DNA of 64,000 nt, from assembly GCA_028571685.1 (NCBI GenBank), contig CM053140.1:221607323-221671322 (forward strand). The letters are read 5' to 3'. Position numbers and translations under genes: made by a program. Source of the stretch: Heterohyrax brucei (Eukaryota; Chordata; Mammalia; Hyracoidea; Procaviidae). The notes under the pieces were generated by a model that had not been told where the DNA came from, did no database searches, and saw nothing but the letters and a program-made list of their open reading frames with translations. Each line of letters starts with the position of its first letter. Positions within the stretch are counted from its first letter, which is position 1. Below are positions 23,690 through 34,105 of this stretch, piece by piece.

Positions 23690-24954
23690 CTTAATTTTAT
23701 TTTTTTTCCTCTGTATGTGACTTTTCATTTTTCTTGAGTTTTTCCCAGGATTTTTTCTTTGTCTTTGATTTTAGTCTTATGATTATGATATGCCATGGTG
23801 ATTTTCTTTTGGGGTCTATCCTATATGGGATATATTCAGTTTCTTGGATGGTTAGCTTTTCATCTTTCACTATGTTAGAGAAATTTTCCATCACCAATTC
23901 TTCAAGGATTCCCTCTGTGTTTTCCATTCTCTGCTCCTGCTCTGGAATTCTAATCAGTCACATTATTTTATTTTTGATTGCATCCCACACAATTTTCAGG
24001 GTTTCTTTATTTTGCATTGTACATTTTTCAGATTTCTTTCTCAAAAAGAATTGTATTCAAGTGTTTGTCTTTAGTTTTTCTGATTTTGTCTTCCATTGTT
24101 TCAAACCTGTTTCTCAGCATTTTTATAACTATTTCTGAAATTTTGTTTGTCATGGATTAAAGTATGTCCTCCCGAAGTGCATGTACCAGTTTGACCAGAC
24201 CATGATTCCCAGTATTGTGTGGTTTTCCTTATGTGTTGTAAATTTTGCCTTTTTGATGTCACCATGATGCAATCCAACTCAATGGCACTTGGCTTGGCTG
24301 ATGCCAAGAAGGTAAGATGAGAGGTGGGTTGTTAGTGAGCAGAGAGTCTTAGTTGTATAAGTGAGTGAAGAGACAGGGGACCTTGTATCACCAAGAAAAC
24401 AGTATTGGGAGCAGAGCACTTCCTCTGGACTTGTGGACCCTGAGCCCGAGGAGCTCCTTGACCAGGGCAATATTGAGGATAAGGATCTTTCTTCATCTCT
24501 GCTAGAGACAGGAAGATGTCCCCTGGAGCTGATGCCCTGAATTTGGACCTTTAGCATATCTTACTGTGAGGAAATAAATCTCTCTTTGTTAAAGCCATCC
24601 ACTTGTGGTATTTCAATTGTAGTCATACTAGATAACTAAGACATTGCTTATCTTTGGGATTTCTAATTGCCTTTTTAAAAAGAATAATTTTTCATTATGT
24701 ATTTATTTTAACGTTTTGTGACTGCATTATTTCCCTGAATTCCTTTCTCTTTTTTTTGGTCTGTATTGTCCATCAGTTTGTCTGCCTTTTCTATGAACCT
24801 GTCTGTATTTTTCCTCATTTTTGTCTGTTTTTTGAGTCACCTCTTGGATAGCCCTGAATATTAGAGATTTCAATTCTCTATTAGATAGTTCTAATGCCTT
24901 TTCTTCTGCTGAAACACTAGATGGTGTTTCATTATGTATGTCCACTGGAACCAT
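23690..24954 (-). pseudogene. L1-H1 ORF1 remnant, split by a solo LTR
   Basis: The N-terminal part opens with ATG at 24954 and runs 75 codons; it contains a polar KTDKNEEKYRQVHRKGRQTD stretch. A later fragment (23927-23697) contains ENFSNIV, then YRIDPKRKSPWHIIIIRL, the conserved RRM-end motif of L1 ORF1p. The solo LTR at 24148-24643 lies between them. Confidence 0.75.
24148..24643 (+). mobile_element. Solo MLT1-like LTR, plus
   Basis: It starts TGTCATGGATTAAAG and ends ...GATAACTAAGACA. A polyadenylation signal AATAAA sits at 24573-24578 and a MaLR-typical TTAAAGCCATCCACTTGTGG follows. Near-perfect 5-bp duplications TTGTT (24143-24147) and TTGCT (24644-24648) flank it. It lies in L1-H1 ORF1 in the opposite orientation. 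Confidence 0.85.
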
Positions 24955-24961
24955 CCTGTCC

Positions 24962-24963
<2 letters not shown>

Positions 24964-25006
<43 letters not shown>
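24964..25006. repeat. (TG)n microsatellite
   Basis: About 21 uninterrupted TG units next to the ORF1 start of L1-H1. Confidence 0.98.
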
Positions 25007-25008
<2 letters not shown>

Positions 25009-26705
25009 CCAACTGTCTTCAAGATGTTTAGTAGTTATTTTCTTTGTTTATTGATTGTAGATTTGTTTATCTTGCTTTTTTGTTTGTTTGTTTTCTGTTT
25101 TATTTGGTTATGTTTGAATAGGTGGGCAGTATGTTCTTTATTGTTTGTTCACCTGAGGATGTGATACTTTTCACCTAGTTGTCCAATGAGCAGGACCAGT
25201 TACTCAGGAGGATTGGTCTACTTGAAGGGTAGTGGCTGGGGTGGGTTGTTTCTGGCATATTTAAGGTTGATAAGGCAGGCCAGGTATCAGGACAGGGTAA
25301 GTTCCTGTAAGCTGTGCATGTGCTTCTCAGAGATGTGATATTCAGTGGATAATACAGGTAGGCAGGAAAGAGAGGAGAGGTTGTGATGTGTGCATCTAAG
25401 ATAGGTATGGGAAAGAAAAGACAGAAGAGAAACGGGAGCCACAATCAAACAAACAGTGCTAAGGAAGCTTACTGTTAGACTGTAGAGATGAGAAACTTGA
25501 GAAATGGAGAAAAAGAAAAACAAAAAGAGAAAAAGGACATAAATAAATAAATATAATAAAAAAGAAAAGAAAATCTCCCAGGGATCCCATTGGTGGGGCT
25601 GCAAAGATTGGTGAAGCGGCTTCCAGCCTGGTCAGTACAGCCTGGATGGAGGGATGGAAATATCAGACAGCACCAGGTATTCAGAAGATGGGAAAAGAAG
25701 TTCAGTGTAAAGAGATGAGAAAAAAACATAGCATTAAAAGAATTCCTCCAGATGCCACCAGTATGGCATCATGTGCTGATAAAGCAGTTCCCAAGTCAAG
25801 TAGAGCTTGACAGCTTTTCACGAAGAAGCAAAGATGACATACAGAGGTAGATGTTCAAAGAAAGCAAGGTTAGTGGTGTAAGGAATGGAAGAAACCAAAA
25901 GAAATATAAAAAAGTAACACTAGTAACAAACAAATAGTATTCAGGGAGCCAGTCAGTGTGGCCAGGATGAATCTAAGCAGCAAGACTTGAAGATGATTCC
26001 TCCTAGCCAAGTGTGTGACTGGTGAGAAACAGAGGACGTTGACTGATTGGAAGGGGTGGAAGAAGTATAGGTGGTGGGAAAGCATGCATTACCGGTTATT
26101 GGTATTCTGTATCCTGCTAGAAGCTTCATGAAGCTGCTTTCCCATACTCCCTGCCCACCTATCTGTCATGAACATGGAGAAAACCCAAGCAGACTGGACC
26201 CTATACTTTCTGGCTGCCCAAGAGACTGCAGCTTCTTTCTTGTCTTGGGATCTCTGATGTGGGCAGGGCTAACCCAAGTTACATGGACCATGTACACCTT
26301 GGCCAGCTGAGCTGCCATTGTCAGCAAGGAAGCAGAGGAGGTAAAGGAAGGGAAAGAAGATGGGGGGTGGGAAAGTATATATCACTGGTTACCAGGTACT
26401 CTGTCTTCTGCTGGGAGCTCTGCAAAGTTGCTTTCACATACCCCCTGACTGCCAATCTCTAACAAGAGACCAATATAGTACATCTGTGCCACTTTAGCTG
26501 ATATATACCTCTGCATATACCTCTCCCTGCTGTCTGCTCTCTGTTAGTTTCTTAATCCTTAAGGTGTTCGGCAGAGTTCTCTTGGCTGAGTCTCTGCACT
26601 TAATGCTTGGTGTTTGTCTCTGTTTTACTTAGCTTTTGGGGTTTTTGCTGTAGAAGAACAGAGTGGTGCTTCTGTCTATACCTCCATGTTGGCTCTGCCA
26701 CTCCT
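25007..26705 (-). other. L1-H1 5' UTR with tandem monomer-like units
   Basis: Between the ORF1 start and the 5' end lie about 1.7 kb of non-coding L1 leader. Segments near 26070-26170 and 26366-26462 are diverged copies about 293 bp apart; both contain TGGGAAAG, a GGTTA(T/C) block and GCTTTC.CATAC. Earlier stretches (25570-25690 and 25740-26050) also look related to each other, which suggests a monomeric 5' UTR. Confidence 0.55.
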
Positions 26706-27130
26706 TTGGTATTCACTGCTGTCTTCCCTGGGACACTATTCTATTGACCATCTTCATATCTCTCTGTGGGCAGTTCCTGTGGGATCAAACTTTGTAAGCC
26801 ATTGTGATAATTGTGATTCCCTGACTTTTGGTAGTTAAGCAATACCACCTGCTTCCTATTGTTATGTGATTCTATCATTATTGATAGCACTGCTATGGCC
26901 ATCAATGAACTAAGTTTGGTGATATCCTCTTCTACTGTTAGCACTGGCCTGTGGATAAAAGCCTAGTTCTGAACTTCTTAGGAATTGTAGCACCTGCCTC
27001 ACTAAGCATTACTGATAATTTTGATAGGTACCAGGGGTAACTTCACCAGCAAGCAAGGTATGTACCCAAAACTCTTCTGTATGTTTGTTTTAGTGAGATG
27101 GTTTGTATGTTACAGTGACACTAGAATTTA
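26706..27130. other. Unassigned sequence between L1-H1 and RTE-A
   Basis: No gene or clear repeat. The 5' end of RTE-A may lie inside the last 100 bases. Confidence 0.35.
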
Positions 27131-27544
27131 TTCCACCAGTATTTCAAATACCACCAGTGTCCCCCTTGTTGGACAAGTTTCAGATGAGATTCCAGACTAA
27201 GACAGACTGTGAAGAAGTGGTCCACTTCTGAAAAAAACTGGCCAGTGAATATTGTGTGATATTTGAGACCCTCAGGTTAGAACATACTCAAAATAGAACT
27301 GTGGAAGAGCAGCCGCCCTGAAGGAAAATTGATTTTTATAGATGTGGATGGGGTCAAACATCTGGGACCTTCATATGCTGAGGAGGCACAATTAAAAGTT
27401 AGATAAAATAGCTGCAAACATCCAGTAATAATCAGAACAGGGAATGTATGCAGCACAAATCTTGGAAAATTGTTAAGCTGCCAACAATAAAATCTAATGC
27501 ATAAACATCAATATCCTAGGCACTAGTGAGCTGAAATGGACTAA

Positions 27545-28024
27545 TGCAATGGTTAAGATTGTATGTCAACTTGGCTGAAGCTTGATTCTCAGTGTTTATA
27601 TGTGATCATTCCCATGATTCCATGTGCTGTGAGTAAGCAATGAGCTGAAAGGGAGTTCTACTGGGGGTATGGCCTGCATCTAAGTATAAGCAGATGATCT
27701 GGCTTTTTTACTTGCTCTGGAGTCCATGTATGCCTTGTATTTATCTGATCTCCAGGTTTTGGGACTTGAGCTATCACCGTATTTGCAGATCTTGGGGTTT
27801 GTGGCTCTTCACCACATGAGAGTGGGAGCCCTGCTCTCTAATCTACCAATCTTGGGTTCGTCAGCCTGAGGCTATGTGAGTTGAGAGAAGCCCCTATCCT
27901 GACTGACAAACTTTGGATGTCCAATTTCTACAGTAAAATGAGCCATTTCCTCGATTTAAATCTTCTCTCTCTATAGTTGTAAGCTTTTCTGTTTTTGCTT
28001 CTTTAGAGAATCCAGCCTAAGACA
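27545..28024 (+). mobile_element. Solo ERVL/MLT2-like LTR in RTE-A
   Basis: 480 bp, TG...CA (TGCAATGG ... CCTAAGACA), flanked by ACTAA (27540-27544) and ACTAG (28025-28029). The uninterrupted RTE-B counterpart reads ...TGAAATGTACTAGTACTGGCC at about 42978, which confirms the insertion point. Blocks such as TGTATGTCAACTTGGCTG at the start and GAGCCATTTCCT then CTTTAGAGAATCC near the end are typical of MLT2-type LTRs. Confidence 0.85.
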
Positions 28025-28029
28025 ACTAG

Positions 28030-28440
28030 TATTGGCCATTTTGACTCAATCGTATAACCTACTATGCTGGGAATGACAATGAGGAATGGTGTCACACTCA
28101 TTGTCAAAAAGAGCATTTCAAGATCTATCCTGAAGTACAACACTGGCAATGATGCTAATAGCTGTTTGTCTACAACAAAGACCATCTACGGTGATGATTA
28201 TTACTCAAATTTATATACCAACCACTAAGACCAAAGATGAAGACTTTTTTTTATCAACTGCTGCAGTCTCAAAGTGATAAAAAATGCAAAGCTCAGGATA
28301 CATTAATAATTACTGGTGACTGGAATGAGAAAGTTGATAACAAAGAAGGATCAGTAATTGAGAAATATGACCCTGATGATAGAAACAACGCTAGAGATCA
28401 CATGGTAGAATTGTGCAAGAGCAATGACTTTTAATTTGAC
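28030..28440 (+). pseudogene. RTE-A endonuclease remnant
   Basis: Frame 28237-28434 contains TLIITGDWNEKVDNKEGS, the APE-type endonuclease core (GDWN, with the catalytic D and N retained), and ends ARDHMVELCKSNDF. It stops at 28435 just before the AfroSINE. The upstream part is frameshifted. Confidence 0.8.
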
Positions 28441-28465
28441 AACATAAACAGTGATAGTGCACATG

Positions 28466-28623
28466 GGAGCCCTGGTAACACAGTAGTTAGCTGCTACGGT
28501 TGCTTGCCAAAAGGTCAGCAGTTCGAATCCACCAGGCTTTCCTCGGAAACTTTATGGGCAGTTCTATAGAGTCACTATGAGTCGTAGTCAGTGCAACAGT
28601 AGTGGGTTTGGTTTTTTGGTTTA
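28466..28623 (+). mobile_element. AfroSINE in RTE-A, with mariner-A in its tail
   Basis: The head GGAGCCCTGGTAACACAG, the tRNA-like B box GTTCGAATCC (28521-28530) and tail AGTGGGTTTGGTTTTTTGG are all clear. The 5' duplication CACATG is at 28460-28465; the matching 3' copy is at 29883-29888, beyond mariner-A. Mariner-A therefore landed in the last bases of the SINE tail. Confidence 0.92.
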
Positions 28624-29880
28624 TGAAGTCTGCCTGTTAAGTTCTCAAACTCATCCTAGAAAAAGTGTTACATACCTCATTGCTGAATATCACTACAGTC
28701 ACCTCTAAAGTATTCCTCTTGGGAAGCTATGAACTGATGCCAGTGCCTAGTTTATCTTGGAATTCTTTTTCCTGGAATGCCATCAGAGCTGTCATCATAT
28801 TACCTTTGATTTCCTAGATATCATCAAAATGTCTTCCTTTCAATATTTCTTTTATCTTCAGGTAAGGAAAAAGTTATTGAGGACCAGATCAGGTGAGTAG
28901 GGAGGGTGTTCCAACACAGCCATCTGTCTAGTGCCTAAAAACTCACTCACAGACAGTACCCTGTTAGCCAGTGCATTGTCATGATGCAAGAGCCAGCAGT
29001 TACTGGCAAAAAGTTCAGGTGATTTACACATAAATTTTTCATGCAGCCTTTTCAGCACTTCTAAATAGTAAAATTGGTTAACTGTTGGGCTAGTTGGTAC
29101 AAATTCATAATGAGTAATCCCTCTGATATGGATTGGCAACATCATTGTGACTCTTGATCTGGACTGATGGAAAATTTTGGTCATGGAGAATTGGCTGACT
29201 TCCATTGTGCACTTTGGTGCTTTGTTTCAGGGTGGTATTGGTGCACCCATGTTTTATCACCACTGATAATACAGACCAAAACATTGTCTTACCTTCTAAA
29301 AAGCCTCAGCAAACTTTGACTCTCCTTTGCTCTGTACAGCAGTGAGCTCCTTCAGGACCATTCTGCACACACTTTCCTCATGCCAGATCAGTTAAGATTT
29401 TCCTAACTGTTTCTCTGTCAATGTTTACCTGGTCTATCATGCTTCTCACAGTCAGCCAACAATTTTGACACACAATTTGATGAATTTTTGCAATGTTTTC
29501 ATCAGTTCTACTCATTATTGGTTGTCTTGACCTCTCTTCATCAGTTATGTATTCTCTCCTTGCAGAAAAATATTTAACCCATTTGAACATACTCCCTATA
29601 AACTAGGACTAACATGTCCCCGATTTCATTTTCACTCTTAACAAGTTTAAGGAGAAATTTAATGTTTGTTGCTCTAATTCAGGCTCCAACATTCTCACAG
29701 CAACACACACAAACACTCAATAACAATAATGAACACCACTTAGCAAGACACCACCACATGTTGACACAAATAGAGCTATGAGATACTGATATACCCAGGT
29801 TGTTAAACCTTACCAAGTTGTTTGTACAGTGCTGCCAACATAAGCACATGGTGGCAAGATTATAAAATTGTCAGACCTCA
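28624..29880 (-). mobile_element. Mariner-A, Tc1/mariner DNA transposon
   Basis: 1257 bp bounded by TA dinucleotides (28622-28623 and 29881-29882). The ends form imperfect inverted repeats: TGAAGTCTGCCTGTTAAG at the left, and TGAGGTCTGACAATTTTATA from the right end on the minus strand. The internal sequence encodes a broken mariner transposase on the minus strand. The same family occurs 243 bp away as mariner-B. Confidence 0.93.
28850..29690 (-). pseudogene. Mariner-A transposase remnant
   Basis: Frame 29590-29378 covers the N-terminal DNA-binding region (ending NIDRETVRKILTDLA), and 29205-28858 covers the catalytic half. The latter has THYEFVP, a VNQFYYLEVLKRLHEK helix, the HHDNA box and PPYSPDL. 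In the mariner D,D34D triad the second Asp is kept (HDN), but the residue 35 positions later is Asn instead of Asp. The enzyme would be dead even with the frame intact. Confidence 0.88.
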
Positions 29881-30123
29881 TACACATGTACCTTGCCAGA
29901 TGGAATACATAGGTATTATCAAATCCACTACATTTGTGGAAATAACTGATGGAAATGTTTGATATCACCAATAAGAATAAGGCCAGAGGATGACAGTAGA
30001 ACAGACAATTAATTGCTTACATGCAAATTTGATCTGAAGCTAAGAAAATTAGATCAAGTCCACAAGAGCCAAAACATGATCATGAGTACATCCCACATGA
30101 ATTTTGAGACTGTCTCAAGAATA

Positions 30124-31392
30124 TGAGGTCTGACAGTCAAGTCCATGAATTTGTCATGGTGCACTTACATTGGCAGCACTGTACAACTTGGTAAGATTTC
30201 ATAACCTTGGTATATCAGTGCCTTACAGCTGTGTTTGTGTCAGCCAGTGGTGGTATCTTGCTAAGTGGCAGTCGTCATTGTATGTTTTTGTGTGCCATCG
30301 TGAGAATGTTGGAGCTTCAGTTAGAACAATGAACAAACATTGAATTTTTTGTTAAACTTACCAAGAGTGGAAGTGAAATCAGGGACATGTTAGTCCAAGT
30401 TTATGGAGATACTGTCATGAAAAAAACAACAGTGTACAAATGGAGAAAGCATCATGGATAAAGAGTGGTCAGGGTGGTCAGTAACAAGAACTGACAAAAA
30501 CATGGCAAAAAGTTGTTGAATTATGCATCAAAATCCTTGGCTGACTGTGAGAAGTGTGGCAGACCAAGTAAACACTGATAGAGAAACAGTCACGAAAATC
30601 TTAGCATGAAAAAGGTGTCTGCAAAAATGGTCCTGAAGGAGCTCATCAATTAACAAAAGCAAAGGAGAGTTGAAGTTTACCAAAACCTTTTGGAGAGGCA
30701 AGGCAATGTTTCAGGCTGTGTTATCAGCGGTGATGAAACAAGAGTTTATCAATATGAGCCTGAAACAAAGCATCTAAGTCCTCAATGGGAGTCAGCCAAT
30801 GCTCCATGATCAAAAATGTTCCATCAGTCCAAATCAAGAGTCAAAATGATGATGTTAATCCTTTTTGATATCAGAGGGATTGTTCATTACGAATTTGTAC
30901 CAACTGGATAGTTAACTAGCTTTACTATTGGAAGTGCTAAAAAGGCTATGTGAAAAAGTTATATGAAAACAACCTGAACTTTTTGCCAAGAACTCCTGGC
31001 TCTGGAATCACAACAATGCATGGCAACACACCAGCTCACAGGGCACTGTCTGTAAGGGAGTTTTTAGCCAGTAAACAAATAACTGTATTGGAACACTCTT
31101 CCTACTAACTTGTTCTAGCCACCAACGGCTTTTTTCTTTACCCAAAGACAAAGGACATATTGAAAGGAAGCTATTTCCATGACGTTGAGGAAATCAAGAG
31201 TAATACTGTGACAGCTCTGATGGTCATTCCAAAAGAAATTCCAAAATTGCTTTAAAGGATGGACCAGGCACTGGCATCACTAAGTAGCTTCTCTAAGGGA
31301 GTACTTCAAAGGTAACTGTAGTCATATTCAACAATGAGGTTTGTAGCATTTTTTCTTCTAGGATGAGTTCTCAAACTTCTTTGCAGGCCTCA
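30124..31392 (+). mobile_element. Mariner-B, same family, opposite orientation
   Basis: 1269 bp, starting TGAGGTCTGACAGTCAAG after TA (30122-30123) and ending ...TTGCAGGCCTCA, with TG where a second TA is expected. RTE-A is continuous across it: ...CTCAAGAA | GGTTTGATGCATTG, compare ...CTCAAGAACAGATTCGATG in RTE-B. Confidence 0.9.
30310..31160 (+). pseudogene. Mariner-B transposase remnant
   Basis: Readable pieces include SGDETRVYQYEPETKHLS (first catalytic Asp kept) and HGNTPAHRALSVREFLASKQ near 31010, where the second catalytic Asp is Gly. It has multiple stops and frameshifts and is more decayed than mariner-A. Confidence 0.85.
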
Positions 31393-33250
31393 TGGGTTTG
31401 ATGCATTGAATGATAACGACTCAAGACCAGAAAAGTTGAGAATGACATCAAAGACATTATACATGAAGAAATGATCATTAAAAAAAAGAAAAAGAAAATA
31501 GCAAAATGGATGTTAGAAGAAGCTCAGAAATTTAATCTTGAACACAGAGCAGCTAAAGTGAGTGGAAGAAATAATGAAGAGCTTACCAGAAGATTTCAAA
31601 TGGTGGCTCAGGAAGACAATGTAAAGAATTATAATGACACACGCAAAGACTTAGAAAGGACACACTCAGCATTTCTGGAGCAGAAAGAACTGAAGAAGAA
31701 AATTCAAGCTTCAAATGGCATTATTAAAGAATTGTACAGAGAAAATACAGGATGAAATAGGAAGTATGAAGTGAAGATGGAAGGAATACACAGAATCACT
31801 ATGCTGAAAAGAATTGATCTATGTCTAATTATTTCAGGAGGTAGCATTTGATTAAAAAACCAATGGCACTAAAGGAAGAGGTCAAAGCAAGGCTTCAGAA
31901 ATTGATAGAACACCAGTTGAAACGTTTTAACAAACGGATGCAGTGCTGGGGTACTTACTTATCTATGCCAAGAAATTTGGAAGACAGCTACTGGGCCAAC
32001 TCACTGAAAGAGATCTATATTTGTGCCCATTCGAAAAAAAAAAAAGTGATTCAACAGAATTAAGAAGTTATTGAACAGTATCATTAATAGCATACACAAG
32101 TAAAATTTTGTCGAAAATTATTCAAAAGCAGTTGGAAGAAGCTCTGAAAGTTACATGGAACTGCCAGAAATGCAAGCAAGATTCAGAAAAATATGTGGAA
32201 CAAGGACTAGCATTACTGATGTCAGATGAATCTTGGCTGAAAGCGTAGACTGTCAGAAATATACTTATCTATGTTTTGACTATACAAAGGCATTTGACTG
32301 TGTGGATCATAACAAGTTGGGGATTACATTTTGAAGAACGGGAATCCCAGAATGCTTCATTGTGCTTATGAGGAACCTGAACAAAGACCAAGAGATGGTC
32401 ATTTGAACAGAACAAGAGGATATCGCGTGATTTAAAATCAGGAAATATGTGCATCAGGTTGTATCTTTTCACCTTAATCTGTTTCTTGAGCAAATAATTC
32501 AAGAAGCTGGACTATGTGAGAATGTGGGATCAAGACTGGAAGAAAACTATGTAATAATCTGCGATATGCAGCTGGCATAAACTTGCTTGCTGAAAGCCAA
32601 GAGGACTTGAATACTTTACTGAAGAAGACCAAAGACTGCAGCTTTCGGTACAGCTTATACCTCATATAAAGAACGCAAAAATCCTCAGAACTGGAATTAT
32701 AATCAACATCAAGATAAAAGCAGAATCTATTAAAAATTTCAAGGGTTTCATTTAATTTGGTTCCATTATCAATGCCCACGGAGGCAAAGGTTAATAAACT
32801 GAATGATGTATTTCACTGGGCAAATCTGCTTCAGAAAACCTTTTCAAGGTTTTAAAAAGGAAATATATCACTTTGAATAATAAAGTACCCTGACCCAAGC
32901 CATGGTGTTTTCCTTTGCCTCATATGATCATGAAAGCTGAGCAATAAGTGAAGGAGACTGAAAATTGACACCTTTAAATCATGATGTTGGTGACAAATAT
33001 CAAATATACCATGGAGTGCTAAAAAAACAAACAAGTCTGAGTTGGAAGAAGTACAGATCGAAAACAAGAACAGAGACTACGACTCACTTATTGTTAAGCA
33101 GGTCGAGTCCTTGGAGAAGGACATCATATTTGGTAAAGTAGAGGGTCAGTGACAAAAAAGAAACCCCAATGACTGGTTGACACATTACTAGGTGACTGCA
33201 ACAATGGCTTCAAGTACAAGGATTGTGAGGATGGTACAAGACTAGGCTGT
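31393..33250 (+). pseudogene. RTE-A linker and reverse-transcriptase remnant
   Basis: Frame 31471-31755 covers the charged linker (KWMLEEAQKFNLEHRAAKVS), and 31848-32063 the RT entry. The region of the catalytic YADD box reads YAAG near 32560, so both acidic residues are lost. Stops and shifts occur throughout. RTE-B has the same order of blocks at 43790-45500. Confidence 0.75.
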
Positions 33251-33320
33251 ACCTGTTTTGTTGGACATAGGGTCACTGTAAGAGGGAAATGACTCAGTGT
33301 CACCTAACAACATAAACAAG

Positions 33321-33576
33321 GTAGGTACAGGCATATTTATGTTTACTTACTAATCTGTAGTAAACAATTTCACATGGGTTTTACCACATCTTTGATGTGT
33401 TGAAAAACAGGTGAAATTGTACAGATTAGTAACAAAATAAGGCATATTGGTAATGTGTCCCTGGGTGGTCTACTTCCTTGGCCTTCTCAGAGAACCTTAA
33501 TTATTTGATATTTCTTCCAGCTGTTTGCAGTCTATTCTTTTTAGCATACTTATTTCCCTGAATCTTTAACAAAAAG
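33321..33576. other. Unassigned sequence
   Basis: A short non-coding stretch between the RTE-A 3' end and an L1 3'-end fragment. Confidence 0.4.
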
Positions 33577-34105
33577 TTTTGTTGTGCTTTAAGTGAAAGT
33601 ATACAAAGTCAATTTGTCATACAAAACATATGCACACATTCCTACGTAAATCTAGCTGCTCTCCCCACCTTGTGACAGCACACTTATTTCCACCCTTTAT
33701 TTCCCATGTGCATTCAACCAGCTCCTATATTCCTCTGCCCTATTATGTGACGTCTGGACAGGAACTGCCCAGTTAACCTTAGGTATCTACTTAAGTCAAA
33801 AAGCACAGTCTTTGCATATTAGTGTGCCAGACACAGAGACTTGGCAGACCCAGTCCCTGCCTCCTGAATAACAAAGAAAGCTTCTGTACCTGCGATCCCC
33901 TCAAAGGATGCGCCAACAGAAGCAGGACTCAGTGCACCATTGCCTTGCCTCCAGCAAAGATACTTTCCCCTTTCTGGTCACTGGGTCCAATCTCACAACA
34001 CTCTGCCAGATCCTGGGGCTCCCAGAATGTCCACACAGCTCCATGCATTTATTATTCTAGGCCTTAGTTCTCAAAGACAATTGAAGAGGTGCGTGTCTAG
34101 AATGC
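33577..34105 (-). mobile_element. L1 3'-UTR end joined to L1 5'-UTR sequence, minus
   Basis: 33577-33805 resembles an L1 3' end read on the minus strand (AGTGAAAGTATACAAAGTCA; the same end occurs at about 61145). 33806-34105 resembles the first part of the L1-a 5' UTR: CTAGGCCTTAGTTCTCAAAG, then GTGCGTGTCTAGAATGCCA, compare 5341-5390. On the minus strand 5' UTR is thus followed directly by 3' UTR with no ORFs between. It could be one internally deleted copy or two adjacent fragments. Confidence 0.55.

Larger units (their letters stand above)
18244..26705 (-). mobile_element. L1-H1 5' part: older LINE-1 carrying several younger insertions
   Basis: The element resumes at the L1-b target duplication and continues on the minus strand through ORF2 (to about 23000), ORF1 (about 23690-24954) and a long 5' UTR. 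Its 5' end is near 26705: the reverse complement reads GGAGTGGCAGAGCCAACATG then GAGG.ATAGACAGAAGC. It carries an AfroSINE (19279-19433), a two-LTR element (20092-22180) and a solo LTR (24148-24643). With these and L1-b removed it would be about 8 kb. It is more diverged from L1-c than L1-a or L1-d are. Confidence 0.8.
27131..33320 (+). mobile_element. RTE-A: RTE-clade LINE, interrupted by four insertions
   Basis: Segments 27131-27544, 28030-28465, 29883-30121 and 31393-33320 are collinear with RTE-B. Shared anchors include CCAGACTA.G.CAGACT near the 5' end, CTAGTA.TGGCCATTTT, CAAGTCCACAAGAGCCAAA and a 3' end with GGGTCACTGT...GACTCAGTGTCACC and an AAC-rich tail. Between them sit a solo LTR, an AfroSINE with mariner-A, and mariner-B. 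Without these it is about 3 kb, close to the 3.2-3.3 kb of RTE-B. It is strongly decayed. Confidence 0.85.

Noticed and set aside
24964..25006. (TG)n as a Z-DNA promoter element
   Set aside because: It is an ordinary microsatellite in a dead L1 with no promoter context.
28510..28545. tRNA gene suggested by GTTCGAATCC
   Set aside because: It is the tRNA-derived head of an AfroSINE; no full cloverleaf is present.
28624..29880. Domesticated, SETMAR-like mariner fusion gene
   Set aside because: The transposase is broken, lacks a catalytic residue, has no adjacent host exon and is still bounded by intact TA and terminal repeats.
27131..33320. Recent horizontal transfer of an RTE/BovB element
   Set aside because: Both RTE copies are strongly decayed and carry lineage-specific insertions. 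Nothing in this window can show a transfer.
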